Shown here piece by piece: positions 52,729 to 58,177 of a stretch of 58,177 nt of DNA. Where the stretch lies: the NCBI GenBank assembly GCA_020029455.1, contig JAIBJH010000003.1, positions 1-58,177 of the forward strand, read 5' to 3'. Positions within the stretch are counted from its first letter, which is position 1. Each line of letters starts with the position of its first letter. Made by a program: the position numbers and the translations under genes. This DNA comes from Hyphomicrobiales bacterium (GTDB lineage: Bacteria > Pseudomonadota > Alphaproteobacteria > Rhizobiales > Aestuariivirgaceae). The notes under the pieces are model-generated. The model worked only from the letters and a program-made list of their open reading frames with translations. It did not search any database and was not told the DNA's origin.

Positions 52729-53892
52729 GAAAGCTTCGCCTGCGCTAAGTTTCGGCGTGCCAAGATACAGAGCTATCGACTGGCCGATGTCGGCAAAGCT
52801 CTGGCGCTTACCGATGCCGCCGGGCTTGAGGCCAGGGCCGTAACACAGAACTGGAATCTGCTCGCGAGTGTGGTCTGTGCCGCGCCAGGTTGGGTCATTG
52901 CCGTGGTCGGCAGTCACGATGAGACGGTCACCTTCCTTGAGCAGCATCATTGCAGTGCCCAGCCACTTATCGAAATGGTTCACAGCCCCGGCATAGCCTT
53001 TTGGATCACGGCGGTGGCCGAAGTTGGTGTCGAAGTCGACAAAATTGACGAAGAGCAATCCTCCATCGCCAAGTGTCTTCATTTCCCGCGCGGTGGTTTC
53101 CATAAGCACGTCGAGGCCTGCTACCTTGACCTCTTTGCCCGTGCCGGAATGGGCGAAGATGTCACCGATCTTGCCGATGGAGATGATGGGCCTTCCTGCC
53201 TCCGTTAGCACATTGAGCAAGGTGGGCGAGGGCGGAAGGACCGCGAAATCCTTGCGGTTGCCGGTGCGGGTGAAGGTCTTGGCCGTTTCGCCGACGAAAG
53301 GCCGCGCAATGATGCGGCCGATGTTGAGTTCGTAGGTCAGCTCGCGGGCAATACGGCAGACATCGTAGAGCCTTTCGAGACCGAAATGAGTTTCATGCGC
53401 GGCAATCTGGATGACGCTGTCGGCGCTTGTGTACATGATGGGTTTGCCGGTGCGGAGATGTTCCTCGCCGAAATCCTCGATCACTTGGGTGCCGGAAGCA
53501 TGGGTGAGTGAGAGAAAACCTGGCACATTTGTTTTTCTGGTGATTTCATTAACCAGGGTGAGCGGAATGGCGGGAACCGTGTTGGGGAAATAGCCCCAGT
53601 CTTTGGCGAGCGGTACACCCGCCATTTCCCAGTGACCGGTGATGGTGTCCTTGCCTTTCGAGACCTCGCGAGCCACGCCCCAGAGGCCCCCCACTTCTGC
53701 GGGAAAGATATCCTTGCCCGTGACGAGGCCTGCTGCCTTGCTCAGGCCCAACGACACAAGATTGGGAATATCGAGTGTGGTGTTTTCCGCGATATGAGTG
53801 AAGGTATTGGAGCCTTCATCGCCAAAGGCAGCCGCATCTGGTGCTCCGCCGACGCCGAAACTGTCCATGATGAAGAGAAAGATGCGGGGCAT
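52720..53892 (-). CDS. deoB: Phosphopentomutase
   Basis: DeoB (about 390 residues), a manganese enzyme of the alkaline-phosphatase fold interconverting ribose or deoxyribose 1- and 5-phosphates. It starts PRIFLFIMDSFGVGGAPDA and has DTITGHWEMAGV, the metal sites in NFVDFDTNFGHRRDP and VTADHGNDPTWRGTDHTRE. ATG 53892 is one bp after the deoA stop (TGACATG). Terminal gene of the nucleoside operon. Confidence 0.96.
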   Translation of the reverse strand: MPRIFLFIMDSFGVGGAPDAAAFGDEGSNTFTHIAENTTLDIPNLVSLGLSKAAGLVTGKDIFPAEVGGLWGVAREVSKGKDTITGHWEMAGVPLAKDWGYFPNTVPAIPLTLVNEITRKTNVPGFLSLTHASGTQVIEDFGEEHLRTGKPIMYTSADSVIQIAAHETHFGLERLYDVCRIARELTYELNIGRIIARPFVGETAKTFTRTGNRKDFAVLPPSPTLLNVLTEAGRPIISIGKIGDIFAHSGTGKEVKVAGLDVLMETTAREMKTLGDGGLLFVNFVDFDTNFGHRRDPKGYAGAVNHFDKWLGTAMMLLKEGDRLIVTADHGNDPTWRGTDHTREQIPVLCYGPGLKPGGIGKRQSFADIGQSIALYLGTPKLSAGEAFSL

Positions 53893-53893
53893 G

Positions 53894-55201
53894 TCAGGGC
53901 GCGATCCTGCGGATGATATTGGGCCCTGGCTTGTCGCTGTCCCCAATCACATAGGATGCCTTGACGATGGCTGCCGCGCGCTTGGCACTTTCTTCGTTTG
54001 CGGCGTGGACGATGCAGAGAGGTGTCTGTTTATCGGCGCGGGCACCCTTGCCCAGCAATTTGTCGAGACCCACGGCATGATCGATCGTATCGGATGCGAC
54101 ACGGCGTCCGCCGCCCAGTTCAATGACAGCGAGTCCCAACTCACGGGTTTTGATGGAGGTGACCGTGCCTTCGCTTTCGGCATGAACCGGCATTGCAATG
54201 GGCGCGGGCCTTAAGTGCTTGGCGTAGTTCGCCAGAAAATCGGCGGGTCCTCCGAGCAGGCGCACCATCTTGTCGAAGTGTTCCGCAGCCTTGCCAGATT
54301 GCAAGACGGTTGTGAGTTTCTTTCTTGCAGCTTCAATGTCCGTTGCAAGTTCCGTACTTACGAGCAGTTCTGCGCCCAAGGCCAATGTGATGTCGAGGAC
54401 GCGCGATTGAACCTCATTGTTCAGGATAAACTCCGCCGCATGGACCACTTCCAGGGCATTGCCCGCGACGGGCGCCAGCGGTTCATCCATGTCAGTGATC
54501 AGTGCCGTGGTTTTCAGTCCCGCGCCATTGGCGACGGCCACAAGGGATTCCGCCAGGGAGGCCGCTTCATCGATATTCTGCATGAAAGCGCCGGAGCCGC
54601 ACTTCACATCGAGCACCAGATGCTGAAGGCCCGCCGCGAGTTTCTTGGAGAGAATGGAGGCGGTGATGAGCGGCACGCTTTCAACCGTCGCTGTCACATC
54701 GCGGATGCCGTAGAGGCGCTTGTCGGCAGGGGCGAGATCGGCAGTCTGGCCGATGATGCAGCAGCCCGCCTCACGCGTCACCTTGCGGAAGAGATCGAGG
54801 TCGGGCTGGGTTTTGTAGCCCGGAATAGAATCGAGCTTGTCGAGCGTGCCGCCGGTGTGGCCAAGGCCGCGCCCGGATATCATCGGCACATAGCAGCCGC
54901 AGGCCGCCAGCATGGGGGCCAGCATGAGAGAAATATTATCGCCGATGCCGCCCGAAGAATGCTTGTCGACCACGGGGCCGGGCAGATCCCATTTCAGCAC
55001 CGTGCCGGAATCGCGCATGGCGAGCGTGAGCCCTACAGCCTCATCGCGGGTCATGCCTTTGAAGAAAACGGCCATGGCAAAGGCGGCTACCTGGCCCTCC
55101 GAGACTGAGCCCTTGGTAAGCCCTTCGATGAACTCCTTCACCTCGGCGGTTGAGAGCGCCGCACCATCGCGCTTCCGCCGGATGACCTCCTGCGGCAGCA
55201 C
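53894..55201 (-). CDS. deoA: Thymidine phosphorylase
   Basis: DeoA (435 residues), phosphorolysis of thymidine or deoxyuridine to base and deoxyribose-1-phosphate. It opens LPQEVIRRKRDGAALS and contains WDLPGPVVDKHSSGGIGDNI and MISGRGLGHTGGTLDKLDSI, the signature of pyrimidine phosphorylases, and a C-terminal PYNP domain. Translation starts at GTG 55201, overlapping the upstream stop by one base (TAGTG). Confidence 0.96.
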   Translation of the reverse strand: MLPQEVIRRKRDGAALSTAEVKEFIEGLTKGSVSEGQVAAFAMAVFFKGMTRDEAVGLTLAMRDSGTVLKWDLPGPVVDKHSSGGIGDNISLMLAPMLAACGCYVPMISGRGLGHTGGTLDKLDSIPGYKTQPDLDLFRKVTREAGCCIIGQTADLAPADKRLYGIRDVTATVESVPLITASILSKKLAAGLQHLVLDVKCGSGAFMQNIDEAASLAESLVAVANGAGLKTTALITDMDEPLAPVAGNALEVVHAAEFILNNEVQSRVLDITLALGAELLVSTELATDIEAARKKLTTVLQSGKAAEHFDKMVRLLGGPADFLANYAKHLRPAPIAMPVHAESEGTVTSIKTRELGLAVIELGGGRRVASDTIDHAVGLDKLLGKGARADKQTPLCIVHAANEESAKRAAAIVKASYVIGDSDKPGPNIIRRIAP

Positions 55202-55983
55202 TATTTCAAGTCCTTGAAGAAGCGGGTGAGCAGCCGCTTCATATTGCTTGCGGCTTTTTCGCCTTCGCGCTTGGTCTCTTCATGCGAAGGACTTGCACCC
55301 TTGATGCCCGCACCGAGGTTGGTGATGACGGAGAGAGCGGCGACTTTCAATCCGAGCCTCCGCGCCATAATGGTTTCCGGTGCCGTCGACATGCCGACGG
55401 CGGAGCCGCCGATCACCTGCGCCATTTTGATCTCAGCAGGTGTTTCGAAGGAGGGGCCGGAGAACCATACGTAGACGCCCTGCTTCACGGCGATCTTCTC
55501 TTTCTTCGCGGCGGTGAGGAAAGCCTTGCGCAGCTTCGGATCATAGGCATCGGTCATGGGCACGAAATTTTCATCACCGTGCTGACCGATCAGCGGGTTC
55601 ATGCCGGAATAGTTGATGTGGTCGGTGATCAGCATGAGAGATCCTGCAGGGATCGAGAGCTTCAACGAACCCGCCGCATTGGTGAGGATCAGGGTTTCGA
55701 TGCCGGCTGCTTTCAACTGGTCGAGCACGGAGCGCATGACGGCGGCGTTGCCGCTTTCATATGGGTGGGCGCGGCCCGCCAGCACTGCGACTTCGACGCC
55801 ACCAATCTTTCCCACATGCAGCTTGCCCGCATGGCCGGAAATCTTGGGCACGGGAAAGCCTGGAAGCTCACCGTAGGGAATGACCAGTGCATCGCTCACA
55901 GCATCAACCACGGAGCCGAGCGCCGAGCCCAGGATGATGGCGTGCTTTGGCGTGCGGCCCTGCAATTTGCTGATGAGTGTCAT
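55201..55983 (-). CDS. Purine-nucleoside phosphorylase, trimeric type
   Basis: PNP of 260 residues of the low-molecular-mass (inosine/guanosine) type. Phosphate and nucleoside sites are visible in AIILGSALGSVVDAV, AGRAHPYESGN, ILTNAAGSLKLSIPAGSLML, VWFSGPSFETPAEI and VGMSTAPETIMARRLGL. It releases purine base and ribose-1-phosphate, which DeoB can convert. It starts two bp before the cdd stop's far edge (55985), so it is co-translated with cdd and deoA. Confidence 0.93.
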   Translation of the reverse strand: MTLISKLQGRTPKHAIILGSALGSVVDAVSDALVIPYGELPGFPVPKISGHAGKLHVGKIGGVEVAVLAGRAHPYESGNAAVMRSVLDQLKAAGIETLILTNAAGSLKLSIPAGSLMLITDHINYSGMNPLIGQHGDENFVPMTDAYDPKLRKAFLTAAKKEKIAVKQGVYVWFSGPSFETPAEIKMAQVIGGSAVGMSTAPETIMARRLGLKVAALSVITNLGAGIKGASPSHEETKREGEKAASNMKRLLTRFFKDLK

Positions 55984-55984
55984 T

Positions 55985-56389
55985 TCAAGTTCCCAATTTC
56001 AAGTTCTCTGGGCCGAAGGAGGCGGGCAGCAATTCATCGAGCGTGAAGGTGCGAATGAGCTTGCCGGTTTCCGTGCAGCAATGGATTTTCACGTCGCCCG
56101 CCGCAAATTCCCTGATCTTCTGGCGGCAGCCACCGCAGGGCGTGCAGAGTTGATCGCCATTGCCCATCACCACGACCTCTGTGATGCGCTTGCCGCCCTT
56201 CATGATGAGATGCGAAATGGCGGAGGGCTCGGCGCACCAGCCCTGCGGATAAGCGGCGTTTTCGATGTTGCATCCGGCATGGACGCGGCCCTGCTCGTCG
56301 CGAATGGCTGCACCCACATAAAATTTCGAATAGGGTGCGTGGGCTTTCTTGCGCGCGGCAATTGCAGCATTGACGAGGTCTTGCATCAT
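55985..56389 (-). CDS. cdd: Cytidine deaminase
   Basis: Homotetrameric-type cytidine deaminase of about 134 residues. The zinc/catalytic site is CAEPSAISHL (Cys and Glu) and TPCGGCRQKIREF, with the substrate loop NIENAAYPQGW. It produces uridine for phosphorolysis by a downstream enzyme. Starts ATG 56389 or the next codon. Confidence 0.95.
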   Translation of the reverse strand: MMQDLVNAAIAARKKAHAPYSKFYVGAAIRDEQGRVHAGCNIENAAYPQGWCAEPSAISHLIMKGGKRITEVVVMGNGDQLCTPCGGCRQKIREFAAGDVKIHCCTETGKLIRTFTLDELLPASFGPENLKLGT

Positions 56390-56448
56390 GTTTTTCCTTG
56401 AGGCATGGCCTTGCCGGAAAACCGCTTCACACTTTTCCGGGCCATGCC

Positions 56449-57393
56449 TTACCTGTCCTTGGTATAGGGAATGCCAGAAGCGCGTGGCGGAATGGATTTA
56501 CCGATGAAGCCCGCCAGCAGTACGACCGTCATCACATAAGGCAGCATGTTAATGAACTGCACCGGCACTTCGAAGGTTCCAAGCCGCACACCCTGCATGC
56601 GCAAGCCCACAGCCTGCAGATAACCGAAAAGCAGGCAGGCCCAAAGGGCGGGCCAAGCGCGCCAATTGGCGAAGATCAGGGCAGCAAGCGCCATGAAGCC
56701 GCGGCCCGCTGACATGTCGCGTACGAAAGAACCTTGCAGCGCCACCGAAAGATAGGTGCCCGCCAATCCGCACAGCACGCCGGCGATGATGACGGCTTCG
56801 TAGCGCAGCCGCGCCACAGAAATGCCTGCAGTATCGACGGCGTGGGGATTTTCGCCGACAGCGCGAAGCCTCAAGCCGAAGCGGGTCTTCGCCAACGCCC
56901 AGGCGGAGAGTGCAACCAGAGCAAAGGCGAGATAGACCAGAATGGAATGGCCAGAGATAACCTTGAGATAACTCAAGGTCTCTACGCCCGGAATGTTGAA
57001 TGTTGGAAATTGCGATTCCAGCGGGATGGGCGGTGTGCGGCCGCCTTCCTTATACCATTCATTGCCCACAACCACGGCAAGACCCGCCGCCAGCATGTTG
57101 ATGGCGACACCGGAAATCACTTGGTTGCCATTGTGGGCGATCGAGGCATAGCCATGGATCAGCGCAAAGCCGACAGAGACAAGCACCGCAATCAGCATGG
57201 CCAACCATGGATTACCTAGCGAGTAAGCCGCCGATGCTGCGACAAAGGCGGAGATCAGCATCTTGCCTTCAAGGCCGATATCAACGATGCCGGAGCGTTC
57301 CGACCACAGCCCTGCCAGGCAGGCGAGGATCAGCGGCACGGACATGCGGACGGTTGAAGAAAGCGTTTCTGCAGAGAAGAAGATCTCGAACAT
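56449..57393 (-). CDS. Nucleoside-type ABC transporter permease 2
   Basis: BPD_transp_2 permease of 314 residues, with LEGKMLISAFVAASAAYSLG, NGNQVISGVAINMLAAGLAV and RLRAVGENPHAVDTAGISVA, the pattern of BmpA/NupPQ-type nucleoside importers. It has about eight hydrophobic stretches. It starts one bp after the stop of the preceding permease gene and is 60 bp upstream of cdd, so it is part of the nucleoside operon. Confidence 0.9.
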   Translation of the reverse strand: MFEIFFSAETLSSTVRMSVPLILACLAGLWSERSGIVDIGLEGKMLISAFVAASAAYSLGNPWLAMLIAVLVSVGFALIHGYASIAHNGNQVISGVAINMLAAGLAVVVGNEWYKEGGRTPPIPLESQFPTFNIPGVETLSYLKVISGHSILVYLAFALVALSAWALAKTRFGLRLRAVGENPHAVDTAGISVARLRYEAVIIAGVLCGLAGTYLSVALQGSFVRDMSAGRGFMALAALIFANWRAWPALWACLLFGYLQAVGLRMQGVRLGTFEVPVQFINMLPYVMTVVLLAGFIGKSIPPRASGIPYTKDR

Positions 57394-57394
57394 C

Positions 57395-58177
57395 TCAGTC
57401 CTCCGCCTTGAAGAAGAGGGCGGCGAGATAGGGCCGGAAGGCCTGTTCCAGCGCGCCCATGAAAAGGATAATCAGGCCCTGGATCACCACCACCACGTCG
57501 CGGTTGATGTGGGTCTTGGCAAAAGAAAGCTCCGTGCCGCCTTGGTAAAGCAGCCCGAAGAGCATCGCCGCCAGAACAATGCCGAAGGGATGGTTGCGGC
57601 CCATGAGCGCCACGGCGATGCCGACGAAGCCTGCACCTTGCACATATTCGAGAAGGAGACGGTGCTGGGCCGAGAGCACTTCATTAACAGCGAGAAGTCC
57701 CGCAAGCCCACCTGACACCGCCATGGCAATCATGATGATGCGGTCCGGCTTGATGCCGGCATAGATTGCGGCCTCGGTGTTTGCTCCTACGGCGCGGATC
57801 TCATAGCCGAGCTTGGTGCGCCAGAGAAAATACCAGACAGCCCAGGCGGTGAAGAGAGCGAGAAACACCGTGAGGTTCAAGGGCGAGGCCGGCAGTCGGT
57901 AGTCAAAAAGCATGCGCGCCAGTTCGCGGAAGCTGACAATATAGGCGCCGGTGATCTCGCGGCTCTCAACTGCCATCTTGCCTACCGGCCGGAACCAGTA
58001 GTTGATGAGATAGACCATCAGGCTCGAGGCTATGAAGTTGAACATGATGGTGGTGATGACGATGTGGCTGCCGCGCTTGGCCTGCAGATAGCCGGGCACA
58101 AAACCCCAGAAGGCGCCAAAGAGTGCCGACGCAATGATGGCCAGCGGAATGACGATGGGCCAAGGCAGGAATTCCAG
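57395..58177 (-). CDS. Nucleoside-type ABC transporter permease 1, 5' end outside window
   Basis: The frame is open through the right edge, so the N-terminus is missing; the visible 260 codons end at a TGA. Motifs SHIVITTIMFNFIASSLMVY, RAVGANTEAAIYAGIKPDRI and VGIAVALMGRNHPFG are those of the partner permease in NupPQ-type importers. The ATPase and BmpA-type binding protein genes are expected further upstream, beyond the window. Confidence 0.9.
   Translation of the reverse strand: MEFLPWPIVIPLAIIASALFGAFWGFVPGYLQAKRGSHIVITTIMFNFIASSLMVYLINYWFRPVGKMAVESREITGAYIVSFRELARMLFDYRLPASPLNLTVFLALFTAWAVWYFLWRTKLGYEIRAVGANTEAAIYAGIKPDRIIMIAMAVSGGLAGLLAVNEVLSAQHRLLLEYVQGAGFVGIAVALMGRNHPFGIVLAAMLFGLLYQGGTELSFAKTHINRDVVVVIQGLIILFMGALEQAFRPYLAALFFKAED

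Noticed and set aside
54215..55108. Open frame of about 300 codons on the plus strand opposite deoA
   Set aside because: Shadow of a clearly conserved thymidine phosphorylase; no ribosome site or recognisable motif.

Overview
The window reads as chromosomal DNA of a free-living alphaproteobacterium of the order Hyphomicrobiales (Rhizobiales), probably outside the classical Rhizobiaceae. Pointers are the ChvG/ChvI - HprK - EIIA-Man - HPr cluster, the RegB/RegA pair with a divergent SCO1/SenC gene and MmcB beside it, a rhizobial-type frcBCAK fructose importer, choXWV choline uptake, an alphaproteobacterial Tad/Cpa pilus locus, and the rpsT-dnaA-dnaN-recF-gyrB block. Base composition and coding density are even. 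I see no rRNA, tRNA, CRISPR array, insertion sequence or prophage. Family assignments were made by eye from conserved motifs, with no database search.

Layout. 1-2.8 kb: a 3'-terminal gene fragment, a 390-bp non-coding stretch with a repeat-like element, a divergent S24/HTH repressor, then DUF952-pyrD. 2.8-5.5 kb: a periplasmic solute-binding protein head-to-head with a membrane glycosyltransferase. 5.6-15.8 kb: Tad pilus machinery (cpaABCDEF-tadBC leftward; an RcpA-N-like protein and two TadE-like pseudopilins rightward) without a visible Flp pilin gene. 15.8-22.4 kb: DMT transporter, ketoglutarate-semialdehyde dehydrogenase, PBP1a, M48-type peptidase and PHA depolymerase. 22.6-25.7 kb: the redox-sensing island (SCO1, RegB, RegA, MmcB). 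25.8-30.3 kb: a TRAP transporter and aspartase. 30.3-34.2 kb: regulatory PTS proteins and ChvG/ChvI. 34.3-39.9 kb: a split-barrel flavoprotein-like gene and the frc fructose operon with a divergent ROK repressor. 39.9-47.1 kb: gyrB-recF-dnaN-dnaA-rpsT. 47.3-52.7 kb: cupin, ROK sugar kinase, Gfo/Idh/MocA oxidoreductase and choline ABC transporter. 52.7-58.2 kb: a leftward nucleoside uptake and salvage operon (two permeases, cdd, PNP, deoA, deoB) that runs off the right edge.

The parts form recognisable modules. Envelope stress sensing (ChvGI) is physically linked to carbon-status phosphorelay proteins (HprK/HPr/EIIA). Fructose enters through FrcBCA under a ROK regulator whose likely operator is a 31-bp near-perfect inverted repeat. 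Nucleosides are imported, deaminated and phosphorolysed, and the ribose phosphate is isomerised by DeoB. Redox state is read by the RegB quinone site and cysteine.

The most novel item is a 114-bp element present in two gap-free copies about 17 kb apart (5473-5586 and 22506-22619, roughly 83% identical). Each folds into a bulged 54-nt hairpin plus a second smaller hairpin. Both copies begin inside the last codons of a gene, in the same orientation relative to that gene, and supply its stop codon. It resembles a mobile or regulatory 3'-end element I do not recognise. Secondary points of interest are a TRAP transporter whose DctM and DctP genes overlap tail-to-tail with both C-termini apparently shortened, a lysine/alanine-rich extension with a possible second start on FrcA, and the missing pilin and short CpaD in the Tad locus.
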